In this document: positions 1-8,251 of the stretch, piece by piece
Position numbering within the stretch: the first letter of the stretch is position 1
How the letters are laid out: every line of letters starts with the position of its first letter
Source: Candidatus Blastococcus massiliensis AP3
GTDB lineage: Bacteria > Actinomycetota > Actinomycetes > Mycobacteriales > Geodermatophilaceae
DNA length: 64,000 bases
Direction: 5' to 3'
Assembly (NCBI RefSeq): GCF_000582785.1
Contig: NZ_HG931174.1
Span: 1,115,005-1,179,004, forward strand
Program-made: the position numbers and the translations under genes
The notes under the pieces: generated by a model
What the model saw: the letters and a program-made list of their open reading frames with translations, nothing else
What the model was told of the DNA's origin: nothing
Database searches by the model: none

Positions 1-823
1 GGGTGTGGTGGTGGCCCGGCTTGTGGTGGTCGGCGTGCGGGTGGCCGTAGCCGTCGTGGTGTCCGCCGACGTTGGCGCTGTTGTTGATGTCGCCGGTCTC
101 GACCTTGATGTTGACCGTGTTGCCGGTGTTGGCGTGGATGTTGCAGACGAGGGCGTAGCACGTGATGTTGTTGTCGCCGCTGGTCTGGTTCACGTCGATG
201 TCCGGGCCGGTGTTGGCGTTGGTCGTGACCTCGGTGAGGTCGACGTCGACCGCGGCGTTGATCGCGGTGGTGCCGTTCCCGGCCGCCGCCCCGCCACTGC
301 CACCGTTCTGGGCAGCCAGGACCGGGAGCCCCGGGATCCCGCCGAGGTCTGCCGAGGCGTTCTTGGCGGTCGCGCTGGGGGTGACCGTCTGGTTGGCGGT
401 CACGTCGCCTCCGCCGCTGCCGGCCTTCTTGACGACGTCCCCGGAGACGTTCCCGGAGCCGTTGATGTCGCCGGTGGAAACGGCGATATCGGCCGAGTTG
501 CCCGTGTTGGCGTCGACGGTGGAGCTCAGCGCGACAGAGGTGATGTTGTTGTCGCCGCTGGACTGGTTCACGTCGATGTCCGGGCCGGTGTTGGCGTTGG
601 TGGACACCGAGGTGGCGCTGACCTGAGCCGCGACGTTGACGGCGAGCGTCTCGTTCTCGGCGGTCGCGCCGCCTCCGCTGCCGAGGCTGAGGTTGGCGGC
701 CTCGGCGGTGGGGGTGACGGTCTGGTTGGCCTCGGTGTCGGCGCTGGCCGCTGCCTGGCCGAGGAAGAAGATTCCTCCGGCCATGCCGGCGACGGCCAAC
801 GTGTTGCGGGCTGTCCTGTTCAT
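1..823 (-). CDS. Exported tandem-repeat protein with His-rich tail (3' end outside window)
   Basis: 274 codons are visible and the C-terminus lies beyond the left edge. A signal peptide is clear: basic MNRTARN, hydrophobic core, AAASA cleavage site near residue 28. Two imperfect repeats follow (about residues 32-130 and 142-253). Each carries NQTVTP, NANTGPDIDVNQ, SGDNNIT and TGDIN blocks, a Gly/Asn/Thr/Val pattern suggesting a beta-rich fibre or surface protein. Only the second repeat has a Cys pair (residues 222 and 227). The visible end is rich in His (GGHHDGYGHPHADHH), which could bind metal. A ribosome binding site (GAAGGACGAG) precedes the ATG. No family is recognised; a cell-surface role is inferred. 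Confidence 0.75.
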   Translation of the reverse strand, partial: MNRTARNTLAVAGMAGGIFFLGQAAASADTEANQTVTPTAEAANLSLGSGGGATAENETLAVNVAAQVSATSVSTNANTGPDIDVNQSSGDNNITSVALSSTVDANTGNSADIAVSTGDINGSGNVSGDVVKKAGSGGGDVTANQTVTPSATAKNASADLGGIPGLPVLAAQNGGSGGAAAGNGTTAINAAVDVDLTEVTTNANTGPDIDVNQTSGDNNITCYALVCNIHANTGNTVNIKVETGDINNSANVGGHHDGYGHPHADHHKPGHHHT

Positions 824-1024
824 GACGTTTCTCGTCCTTCGATTCGAGTGTGTCGAGCGGAGTGGAAGGGCGCGCCACAGAGCCATGGATAGGGCGCGCA
901 GGTGGAGCGGGGTGGTGCGAAGAACTGCCTGGGAACACGCGGTTGTGCTCAGGGGCGACCGCACTCGGTCGTGATGCGCCCCCCGTGGCGCACCGGGGCG
1001 GTACGGGCCGCGCGGGCCAGGGCC

Positions 1025-2053
1025 TCAGTCGGGCCGGGTACCGGGGCCGGCGGCAGGACCGCCGAGGGAGCCCGCAGGGGCCGTGCTGCGTCCCGCGCTG
1101 ACGGCGAGGACGACGTCGGTGGAGGTACCGAGCACGCAGGCGAGGGCAGTGCCTGCGCCGGCGGATCCGCCCTGTCCGGCGCCCTGGCTGCCGCAGCTCG
1201 ACGGCGCACCTGCGGCGGCCGGAGCGGCGGGTGCGGGGAGCGAGAGGGGCGCGGTCGGGGCGAGGGGCTCCGGAGGCTGCTGGCCGGTGGGCGCGAGCAC
1301 CGGTTCGGGCGTCACGGCGGGGGCGGCGGCGACGGTGGAGCCGGCCGGCTCGGCGGTGCGGCGGGGGGAGGTGGGAGCCCCGTCGGTGCTCGTGGCAGGG
1401 AGCGGGGGCGTCGGTGCCGGCGGTGCTGCAGCGGTCCGGGCCGGCATCGCCGCTGGCGCGGGAGCGGCCGGTGGGCAGGGGCCGGCAGAGGTCCGCGAGG
1501 CGGACGTGGCGCCGTCCTTCGGTCCAGCCTTGGCGCAGGCGCCGTCGCCGGCCTGATCCGGCTGCCCGGTGGCGGTTCCCTCGGTACTGCTGGTGACCGA
1601 CTCGGTCGTCGTCACCGTCGAGCCGTCCTCGGCCGTGGTCGTCGTCGTGGTGGTCGTGCTCGTGGTGGTCGTGCTCGTGCTCGTGGTGGTGGTCGTGCTC
1701 GTCGTCGTGACGGAGGTCGATCGGGATTCGGCGGTGGTGGTCTGGGTCGAGGTCGACGAGGCCGTGGTCGACGAGTCCTCGGTCGACGTCGCCGTGGTGT
1801 CCTGCTCCGCCGGCGGTGCCGAGGAACCGGCCTCCGGTGCGGCCGCAGGCTGGCCCGCGCTGGCCGGTGTCGCCGCCGTCTGCTCGACCGGCGCGCTGGG
1901 CGGCGGCTCCTCGGCGCGGGCGGTGTCGGCGGCCAGGGCCAGGCCCGCGTACACGCCCGCACCGAGGACGCCGGCGGCGAGCGTGCGCCGCCACCAGGAC
2001 CTGCCGACGGCGGGCAGCGCCCGGCCGTCGTCGGTTCCTGGCTGGCGGTTCAT
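1025..2053 (-). CDS. Exported Thr/Ser/Pro/Ala-rich low-complexity protein
   Basis: A 342-residue protein. A Trp-Trp-Arg-Arg N-terminus leads into a hydrophobic stretch ending in DTARA, which reads as a signal peptide with cleavage near residue 44. After it comes an almost pure Thr/Ser tract (roughly residues 85-150), then Pro/Ala-rich linkers and a short Cys/Gly-containing C-terminal segment. Such composition is typical of wall-spanning stalks or glycosylated linkers; there is no catalytic domain and no LPXTG anchor. The longer in-frame upstream extension was rejected because it would overlap aidB antisense and the signal peptide fits the ATG at 2053. Function unknown; same strand as the exported repeat protein downstream. 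Confidence 0.65.
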   Translation of the reverse strand: MNRQPGTDDGRALPAVGRSWWRRTLAAGVLGAGVYAGLALAADTARAEEPPPSAPVEQTAATPASAGQPAAAPEAGSSAPPAEQDTTATSTEDSSTTASSTSTQTTTAESRSTSVTTTSTTTTTSTSTTTTSTTTTTTTTAEDGSTVTTTESVTSSTEGTATGQPDQAGDGACAKAGPKDGATSASRTSAGPCPPAAPAPAAMPARTAAAPPAPTPPLPATSTDGAPTSPRRTAEPAGSTVAAAPAVTPEPVLAPTGQQPPEPLAPTAPLSLPAPAAPAAAGAPSSCGSQGAGQGGSAGAGTALACVLGTSTDVVLAVSAGRSTAPAGSLGGPAAGPGTRPD

Positions 2054-2133
2054 GCTGCGCAAGCTAGGAACCGGTCCGTCTCGGCCGGTAGGGCCTCGGG
2101 TGCGTCCAAACCTCGATCCGGTGTGTCCTGGCT

Positions 2134-2149
2134 CACACCCGATCGGGTG
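2134..2149. promoter_or_regulatory. Palindrome CACCCGATCGGGTG upstream of aidB
   Basis: The perfect 14-bp palindrome at 2136-2149 is centred 56 bp before the aidB ATG, in the divergent gap between aidB and the Thr-rich secreted protein. The 15-mer TCACACCCGATCGGG recurs upstream of ligC at 35982-35996. An operator role is inferred from palindromy, position and recurrence. Confidence 0.4.
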
Positions 2150-2198
2150 AGCACGCAGAGTCATCAAGGGGGGTGGAGCAGGGTCGTACGGTTCCCCC

Positions 2199-3824
2199 AT
2201 GAGCCCCACGCACGAGGTGACCAACCAGGTACCGCCGCTGATCGGCCACGATCCGATCGCCGGTGATGCGGCGCTGGCCGAGGCCTGCGTCCGGCACGCG
2301 GACCGGGCCACCCTGGAGTCGCTCTCCGCGCTGGGCCGGCTGGCCGGCAGCGAACAGGCCCAGGAGTGGGGGCGGCTGGCCAACGAGAACCCGCCGCGGC
2401 TGCGCACCCATGACCGGTACGGCCACCGGATCGACGAGGTCGAGTTCCACCCCGCCTGGCACGAGCTCATGCGGACCGCCGTGGAGAACGGTCTGGCCGG
2501 GGCCCCGTGGGCCGCGGGGGACGACGAGCACGCGCACGTGCGTCGGGCCGTCGGATACCTGGGCTGGACCCAGGTCGAGATGGGCCACGGCTGTCCCACG
2601 ACGATGACCTACGCCGTCGTGCCGGCCCTGCGCCGGGCGCCGGAGCTCGCCGCTCGTTACGAGACCGGGCTCACCGCGACGGCCTACGAGTTCGGCCTGG
2701 CCGAGCCCTCGGGCAAGCGTGGCCTGATCGCGGGCATGGGCATGACCGAGAAGCAGGGCGGTTCCGACGTCCGGGCCAACACGACCCGTGCCGTCGCCCA
2801 GCCCGACGGGAGCTACCGGCTGACCGGGCACAAGTGGTTCACCTCGGCGCCGATGAGCGATCTGTTCCTCGTCCTCGCCCAGCTCGACGAGGGCGTGTCC
2901 TGCTTCCTCGTCCCGCGGGTGCTGCCCGACGGCACGCGCAACGTGTTCCACGTGCAACGTCTCAAGGACAAGCTCGGCGACCGATCCAACGCCTCGAGCG
3001 AGGTCGAGTTCGACGGGACGGCCGGCTGGCTGGTCGGCGAGCCCGGCCGCGGCGTCCCGGCGATCATCGAGATGGTCAACATGACCCGCCTGGACTGCGT
3101 GCTCGGCTCGGCCGCCACCGTGCGGGCCGCGCTCACCCAGGCGAGCCACCACGCCCGGCACCGGTCCGCCTTCGGCGCGCTCCTGGCCGACCAGCCGCTC
3201 ATGCAGAACGTGCTGGCCGACCTCGCCGTGGAGAGCGAGGCGGCGACCGCGCTGGGCATCCGGCTGGCGGCGGCCGTCGACGCCGGTGAGGCGGCCTTCC
3301 TGCGGCTGGCGGGGGCCGCGGCGAAGTTCTGGGTCTGCAAGCGGACCCCGGGCGTGGTCGCCGAGGCCATGGAGGTGCTGGGCGGCAACGGCTACGTGGA
3401 GGACTCCGGCCTGCCTCGGCTCTACCGCCAGTCGCCGCTGAACTCCATCTGGGAGGGCTCGGGCAACGTGATCGCCCTCGACGTCCTCCGGGCCATGGGG
3501 CGCTCGTCGGAGTCGCTGGCGGCCGTGACCGAGGAGATCGACCTCGCCCGAGGGGCCGATCCGCGCTTCGACGACGCGGTCAAGCGCCTCTCCGCAGAGC
3601 TCGGGGACCCCGACCGGCTGCCGTTGCGGGCCCGTCGGATCGCCGGCCTGCTGGCGCTGTGCCTGCAGGGCTCGCTGCTCCTGCGGCACGCCCCGGCGCC
3701 GGTCGCCGACGCGTTCTGCGCGTCCCGTCTGGGAGGAGACTGGGGTGCTGTTCTCGGCACCCTGCCGGCATCGACCGAGGTCGCAGCGCTGGTCGCGCGG
3801 TCCGCGGTCGAGACTGTCGGCTGA
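2199..3824 (+). CDS. aidB: AidB-family acyl-CoA dehydrogenase-like alkylation-response protein
   Basis: 541 residues, the same length as Escherichia coli AidB. It matches that family along its length: an N-terminal LGRLANENPP segment, the flavin-domain block GMGMTEKQGGSDVRANTTRA (about residues 180-200), HKWFTSAP, the RLKDKLGDRSNASSEVEF block, AEAMEVLGGNGYVE, and NSIWEGSGN near residue 425. AidB proteins are FAD-binding, acyl-CoA-dehydrogenase-fold proteins of the adaptive response to alkylating agents; they bind DNA and are thought to protect it or destroy alkylators. The ATG follows a purine-rich stretch. A palindrome lies 50 bp upstream. Assignment is firm; the biochemical role is that of the family. 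Confidence 0.95.
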   Translation: MSPTHEVTNQVPPLIGHDPIAGDAALAEACVRHADRATLESLSALGRLAGSEQAQEWGRLANENPPRLRTHDRYGHRIDEVEFHPAWHELMRTAVENGLAGAPWAAGDDEHAHVRRAVGYLGWTQVEMGHGCPTTMTYAVVPALRRAPELAARYETGLTATAYEFGLAEPSGKRGLIAGMGMTEKQGGSDVRANTTRAVAQPDGSYRLTGHKWFTSAPMSDLFLVLAQLDEGVSCFLVPRVLPDGTRNVFHVQRLKDKLGDRSNASSEVEFDGTAGWLVGEPGRGVPAIIEMVNMTRLDCVLGSAATVRAALTQASHHARHRSAFGALLADQPLMQNVLADLAVESEAATALGIRLAAAVDAGEAAFLRLAGAAAKFWVCKRTPGVVAEAMEVLGGNGYVEDSGLPRLYRQSPLNSIWEGSGNVIALDVLRAMGRSSESLAAVTEEIDLARGADPRFDDAVKRLSAELGDPDRLPLRARRIAGLLALCLQGSLLLRHAPAPVADAFCASRLGGDWGAVLGTLPASTEVAALVARSAVETVG

Positions 3825-3858
3825 GCCGCTGCGACCAGTAGTGTCGGGGGTGGTTCAC

Positions 3859-6048
3859 ATGCCCCTCGGCAGCGCGGTCGGGACGGATCTGTGCCGTAAT
3901 CTTCCCGCGTACGCGGACGACCGAGCCAGCGGACGGAGTGCGGGCAGCGTGCATGCAGACGACGGGTCGCGGCCGGACCTCAGCACGGTCCCCGACGCCG
4001 TCTTCCGGCTCGACTCGGAGGGTCGGATCACCTACGTCAACGCGGCGGCGGAGCTCCTCCTCGAACGGCGGACCGAGGAGCTCCTCGGCCGCCGGGCACG
4101 GGACTGCTTCCCCACGGCCGTGAACTCGATCGCCGAGGAGCGCTACCGACAGGTGATCGAGGACGGCCGGGCCCGCGAGTTCGAGTATCTCTACGAACCT
4201 CAGGACCGCTGGTACGAGGTGCGCGTCTTCGCCGATCCGCCCGGCATCTCGGTGTTCTTCCGCGACGTCGACAACCGCCACCGCGCCCAGGCCGAGCGGG
4301 AGGCCGAGGTGCGCCGGCTCACCTCGGTGCTCGAGGCGCTGCCCTCGGCGACCGTCCTCGTCGACGCCGACCAGCGCATCCTCACCGGCAACCGGGCATG
4401 GGCCAGCACGCTGGCGCTGCCCGCGCGGGCGATCGGCGTCCCCGGCAGCGACTACCTCGCCGCCGTCGGGACGGGTCTGGCCCCTTCGGACTCCGCCGCG
4501 ATCGCGACGGGGATCCGCCGTCTGCTGGACGCGCCGGACGGGACCGTGCCGGCCCCCTTCGACCACGAGTACCCCCGGTCGACGCCCACGACCACCGGCT
4601 GGTTCCGGCTGCAGGCCTCCCGCGTCGAGCTCTCCCGGCGGGTGGTGGTCACCCACACCGACATCACCGAGCGGGTCCGCAGCGAGCAGGCGCTCGCCTG
4701 GCGGGCCCGGCACGACGAGCTGACCGGCCTGCCCAACCGCAGCACGCTGCTCGACCTGACCGCCGCGGCGCTCGCCGCGGGCACCGACGAGGGGGGCGCC
4801 GGCGCGGCGCTGCTCGTCCTGGACCTGGACGGGTTCCAGACGATCAACGACTCGCTGGGGCACGGTATCGGCGACCAGCTGCTGCGCCAGGTGGGACACC
4901 GGCTGGCCGCCACGCTGCGGCCGGGGGACGCGGTCGGCAGGCTGGGCAGCGACCAGTTCGTCGTCCTCGCCCACGAGTGCGACGGCGCGGAGGCCGCTGC
5001 CCTGGCGTTCCGGCTGCAGGGCACCTTCACCCGCCCGTTCCCGGCGTCGGGCATCTCCGTGCCGCTGTCGGCGAGCGTCGGCGTGGCCGTCGCCCAGCCC
5101 GGCGCGCGCGACCCGCACCAGCTGCTCAGCGACGCCGACGCGGCGATGTTCGCGGCCAAGAGCATGGGCCGCGACCGGGTGCGCCTGTTCACCCCCGGGC
5201 TGCGCGAGGCGGCGCGCTGGCGGCTGGAGGTCGCCACCCGGCTGCGCGACGAGGCCATCGACCAGCTGGTCGTGCACTACCAGCCCGTCGTCCGGCTGGA
5301 CACCGGCGCGGTGGAGGGCGTGGAGGCCCTGGTGCGCTGGCAGCACCCCGAGCGCGGCCTGCTGCCCCCCGACACCTTCCTGTCCGTGGCGGAGGAGACC
5401 GGCCAGATCATCCCGATCACCCGTTGGCTCCTCCGCGAGACGAGCCGGCGGGCGGCGGAGTGGGCCGCCCAGGGCCTTCCGCTGAGCATGTCGGTCAACG
5501 TCAGCGCGCGGCACTTCTCGGCCGAGACGCTGGTCCGTGACGTCCGGCTGGCCCTGCGCGACTCGGGCCTGGCGCCCGACCGGCTGGTGCTGGAGCTCAC
5601 CGAGACCAGCATCGCCGAGGACCCCACCCGCGCCGAGGACCAGCTCACCGTCCTGCGGAGCTCCGGCGTCCGCGTCGCCATCGACGACTTCGGCACCGGC
5701 TGGTCCTCGCTGGCCCAGCTGTTCGCACTGCCCATCGGCACCCTGAAGATCGACCGGTCGCTGCTCGTGGCCGCCGAGCGCGTCACCGGGGGCGAGGGCG
5801 GCGCCGTGCTGGCCGCGATCGTGGCACTGACCCGCACGCTCGGCATCCGGTCGGTCGCCGAGGGCGTCGAGACCGTCGAGCACCTCCGCATGGTCCGCAG
5901 GGCCGGCTGCGACCTGGTGCAGGGCTGGTTGCTCGGACACCCCATGCCCGGCGAGGACATCCCCGCGTGGGTGCGCCAGGTGGAGGAGGCAGGGGGCGAC
6001 CTCTGCGCGCTCGCCGTCGCCGGGACACCGGTCCACGCCGCCCGGTGA
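3859..6048 (+). CDS. PAS-PAS-GGDEF(degenerate)-EAL cyclic-di-GMP phosphodiesterase
   Basis: 729 residues from the ATG at 3859; earlier in-frame starts would run back into aidB. Two PAS domains (about residues 42-140 and 155-270) precede a GGDEF domain (285-445) and an EAL domain (455-715). The GGDEF signature is replaced by GSDQF (363-367), so cyclase activity is unlikely. The EAL domain looks intact: EAL at 489-491, ELTETS, DDFGTG at 609-614 and KIDRSL. Family knowledge says such proteins cleave c-di-GMP, often with the dead GGDEF sensing GTP. There is no membrane segment, so it is cytosolic. A PilZ receptor lies 0.9 kb downstream. Start choice is uncertain (GTG at 3841 or 3850 also possible). 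Confidence 0.9.
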   Translation: MPLGSAVGTDLCRNLPAYADDRASGRSAGSVHADDGSRPDLSTVPDAVFRLDSEGRITYVNAAAELLLERRTEELLGRRARDCFPTAVNSIAEERYRQVIEDGRAREFEYLYEPQDRWYEVRVFADPPGISVFFRDVDNRHRAQAEREAEVRRLTSVLEALPSATVLVDADQRILTGNRAWASTLALPARAIGVPGSDYLAAVGTGLAPSDSAAIATGIRRLLDAPDGTVPAPFDHEYPRSTPTTTGWFRLQASRVELSRRVVVTHTDITERVRSEQALAWRARHDELTGLPNRSTLLDLTAAALAAGTDEGGAGAALLVLDLDGFQTINDSLGHGIGDQLLRQVGHRLAATLRPGDAVGRLGSDQFVVLAHECDGAEAAALAFRLQGTFTRPFPASGISVPLSASVGVAVAQPGARDPHQLLSDADAAMFAAKSMGRDRVRLFTPGLREAARWRLEVATRLRDEAIDQLVVHYQPVVRLDTGAVEGVEALVRWQHPERGLLPPDTFLSVAEETGQIIPITRWLLRETSRRAAEWAAQGLPLSMSVNVSARHFSAETLVRDVRLALRDSGLAPDRLVLELTETSIAEDPTRAEDQLTVLRSSGVRVAIDDFGTGWSSLAQLFALPIGTLKIDRSLLVAAERVTGGEGGAVLAAIVALTRTLGIRSVAEGVETVEHLRMVRRAGCDLVQGWLLGHPMPGEDIPAWVRQVEEAGGDLCALAVAGTPVHAAR

Positions 6049-6164
6049 GCGGCCGGCGCATCGGTCGGCGGGCGACCGCTCCGGCGGGCCCTCCGGCGGT
6101 GCTTCCACCGCCCTCCGCCCTCCCGCCCACGACGGACACGCCGCCTGCGGGGCAGACTGCTGCT

Positions 6165-6890
6165 GTGCTGGACAGCCCCTCTTCCCCCGCCCCGGCCGAC
6201 ACCGTCGCCGGGGACGCCGAGAACTCCGCCGTCGACGGCAGCCGCTCGCGGTCCTCGCTGGACCTGCTCATCTGGGATGCCCCCAACATCGACATGACCC
6301 TGTCGACGGTGATCGGCGCCCGCCCCACCGCGGCCTCCCGACCGCGGTTCGACGCGATCGCCGCCTGGTTCGTCGCCGGGGCCGGTGGGCCGGACCCCGC
6401 GGACCAGCCCGGGACCGACGTCCCCGAGGTGGAGGCGTGCGTCTTCGCCAACATCCCGCCGGTGCCCGGCACGCTGCAGCGGTGGGTGGAGGCGCTGCGC
6501 GGCTTCGGGTACGCCGTCTTCGCCCGTCCCAAGACCCAGCCTGACGACGACATCGACCAGGACATGCTCGACCACATCGCGGTGCGGGCGCACAGCCACC
6601 GGCTGCGCCGGCTGGTGGTCTTCTCGGGCGACGGCCGCAACTTCGCCGAGCCGCTCGAGGACCTCGCACGCTCCGGCACCCAGGTCGTCGTCGTCGCCTT
6701 CAGCGAGGTGGCCGGTTACGCGATCAGCTCCGACCTGCTCGAGTTCATCGACATCGAGGACGTGCCCGGCGCGTTCGTCGAGCCCCTCGACCGGGTGCGC
6801 CTGGACGCGCTGCCTGCCGACGGCGCGTGGCTGCGACCCACCCGCAGCCTCCGCGACTTCGTCAGCTCCTACACGGCGCGCCGCACCTGA
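6165..6890 (+). CDS. NYN-domain (PIN-like) putative ribonuclease
   Basis: 241 residues from a GTG at 6165; the upstream in-frame stretch is low-complexity Pro/Ala/Arg and overlaps the EAL gene. The protein opens with LLIWDAPNIDMTL, giving the first acidic residue and Asn of the NYN fold, and later has VVFSGDGRNFAEPLEDLA followed by a hydrophobic strand VVVVAFSE. NYN proteins are PIN-like nucleases that use metal-bound acidic residues, and many act on RNA. No membrane segment or partner domain is visible. Flanked by c-di-GMP genes, but no functional link is shown. The ribosome binding site is weak. Confidence 0.75.
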   Translation: MLDSPSSPAPADTVAGDAENSAVDGSRSRSSLDLLIWDAPNIDMTLSTVIGARPTAASRPRFDAIAAWFVAGAGGPDPADQPGTDVPEVEACVFANIPPVPGTLQRWVEALRGFGYAVFARPKTQPDDDIDQDMLDHIAVRAHSHRLRRLVVFSGDGRNFAEPLEDLARSGTQVVVVAFSEVAGYAISSDLLEFIDIEDVPGAFVEPLDRVRLDALPADGAWLRPTRSLRDFVSSYTARRT

Positions 6891-6988
6891 CACGCCCTCG
6901 GGGCGGCGCGGCGGTTACGGTTCCCCAGCGCGGGGTCCGGGCTGCGGCCGTGGGGTCCGGGCGCACCGCGGCTCAGAACGGAGACATC

Positions 6989-7627
6989 ATGACCAGCGTT
7001 CCCGGCGTCGACCATCCCGAGGAGCAGTCAGAGGCCGACGTCGCGTTGCCCGGCCGCGGCATCTCGGTCAGCACCCGGGTGGAGTTCGTCGGCGACGGCG
7101 TCGTCGTCGTCCGCCCCTCGGCCAGCGACTTCGTCGACCAGGCCGTCGTCAAGCCGGGGGACTCCGTCGAGGTCTACTGGAAGGCGAACGAGACCCGGCG
7201 CGCGCTCCCGGCCGACGTGGCCGACGTCGAGTCCGGCGCCGTCTCCCGCTGGCGCCTGACGATCACCGGTCCGGCCGAGGAGAGCCAGCGCCGCACCGCC
7301 GTCCGCGGGAGGGTCACGGTCCCCGTCGTCGCCGAGCACGGAGCGACGGAACTGAAGGGGGAGAGCCTGGATCTCAGCGAGAACGGGATCCGGGCGCAGT
7401 TCGACGGCTTCGGCATGCTGCCCGAGCCCGGCACGTCGCTGGACCTCTCGATCGCCCTCGAGGACGGCGACATCCGCACCAAGGCCGAGGTCGTGCGGGT
7501 CCAGGCCCGCGGCGCCCGCTGGCTCATGTCCATCCGGTTCGTGGACGTCCAGGAGAAGGATCAGGACCGGGTGCGCCGCCGCGTCTTCCAGGCACTGCGC
7601 GAGGAGCGCGCCCGGAGCGTGGACTGA
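6989..7627 (+). CDS. PilZ-domain c-di-GMP receptor (YcgR-like)
   Basis: 212 residues. The ATG at 6989 follows GGAG by five bases. An N-terminal beta-rich domain (about residues 15-95) resembles the YcgR N domain. It is followed by a PilZ domain (about 98-205) with the two c-di-GMP-binding motifs: the arginine motif RRTAVR in the linker and DLSENG (D/NxSxxG). PilZ proteins change conformation on binding c-di-GMP and act on motility, polysaccharide export or enzymes. The upstream EAL enzyme would degrade its ligand and the cyclase at 33 kb would make it; the link is inferred from family and vicinity. It ends 2 bp from the convergent ATPase gene. Confidence 0.9.
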   Translation: MTSVPGVDHPEEQSEADVALPGRGISVSTRVEFVGDGVVVVRPSASDFVDQAVVKPGDSVEVYWKANETRRALPADVADVESGAVSRWRLTITGPAEESQRRTAVRGRVTVPVVAEHGATELKGESLDLSENGIRAQFDGFGMLPEPGTSLDLSIALEDGDIRTKAEVVRVQARGARWLMSIRFVDVQEKDQDRVRRRVFQALREERARSVD

Positions 7628-7629
7628 CC

Positions 7630-8145
7630 TCAGTCGTGGCGTAGCTCGCCCGAGCGGGGCTCGGGGAGGCGGTCGCGCTGCTGGTTCTCCCGTGCCTCGG
7701 CGCGACCGGAGGGCAAGCGCGCCCACACGTGCTTGCGGCCCGGCCGCCGCTCCCAGCCGTAGCTGATCGACAACTGGCTGACCAGGTGCAGCCCCATGCC
7801 GCCCAGCGCCGGATCGCGGTCGACGGCAGGGACGGGCGGCCGGTCGGGCGCCTCGTCGCTGAGGTCGAGCAGCCAGGCGCCCGGCCCGGCCACGACGACG
7901 GCGCGGACGTCCCCGCCGCCGTGCCGCAGGGCGTTGGACGCGAGTTCCTCGAAGACCAGGAGGAGCCCGTCCCGGGCGTCCTCCGTGGATCCCGAGGCGA
8001 CCGACGGGTGGGCGATCCGTGCGCGCAGGTCCGACCGGACGCGGGAGACGACGTGCATCGCCTCGAGCTGCCAGTGCCAGACGTCGCCCGGGACCGAGGG
8101 GACGGGAGCGCTCGGCCACTCCTGCTGGGCCGGCTGGTCGGCCAT
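7630..8145 (-). CDS. RsbW-like HATPase_c serine kinase / anti-sigma regulatory protein
   Basis: 171 residues from an ATG with a very good ribosome binding site (AAAGGGGAGGCG). A histidine-kinase-like ATPase fold is seen: N box FEELASNALRHGGG, then DLSDEAPDRPP, and the G box GGMGLHLV, ending in KHVWARLP. This is the RsbW/SpoIIAB class, which phosphorylates anti-sigma antagonists and holds sigma factors. No antagonist STAS protein or sigma gene is adjacent. It is a close paralogue of the gene at 15711-16148 (shared WQL, NALRHGGG, GLGL and KHVWA blocks). Divergent from the GAF-ANTAR gene, with about 106 bp between starts. Confidence 0.85.
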   Translation of the reverse strand: MADQPAQQEWPSAPVPSVPGDVWHWQLEAMHVVSRVRSDLRARIAHPSVASGSTEDARDGLLLVFEELASNALRHGGGDVRAVVVAGPGAWLLDLSDEAPDRPPVPAVDRDPALGGMGLHLVSQLSISYGWERRPGRKHVWARLPSGRAEARENQQRDRLPEPRSGELRHD

Positions 8146-8251
8146 CGCCTCCCCTTTGCGTCTGCTCGCGGACGGTGCCGAGTTCGGTCCCCGCCGCTGC
8201 CCATCCTGACCGATGGCGTCGTCCCACGCGAAGGGAGGTGGTGCCGGTCCG

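Noticed and set aside
5..892. Long plus-strand open frames opposite the exported repeat protein
   Set aside because: Val/Gly/Asp-rich noise caused by GC-rich antisense codons; the minus frame has a signal peptide, repeats and ribosome binding site.
1600..1800. CRISPR-like or satellite repeat
   Set aside because: The repetition is codon-level (Thr/Ser codons) within a gene, without unique spacers.
3745..3858. Earlier in-frame start for the GGDEF-EAL protein
   Set aside because: It would overlap aidB and adds an Arg-rich segment with no domain similarity.
8213..8251. ATG at 8213 as start of the GAF-ANTAR gene
   Set aside because: No ribosome binding site; AAGGGAGGTGG at 8231-8241 fits the GTG at 8252.
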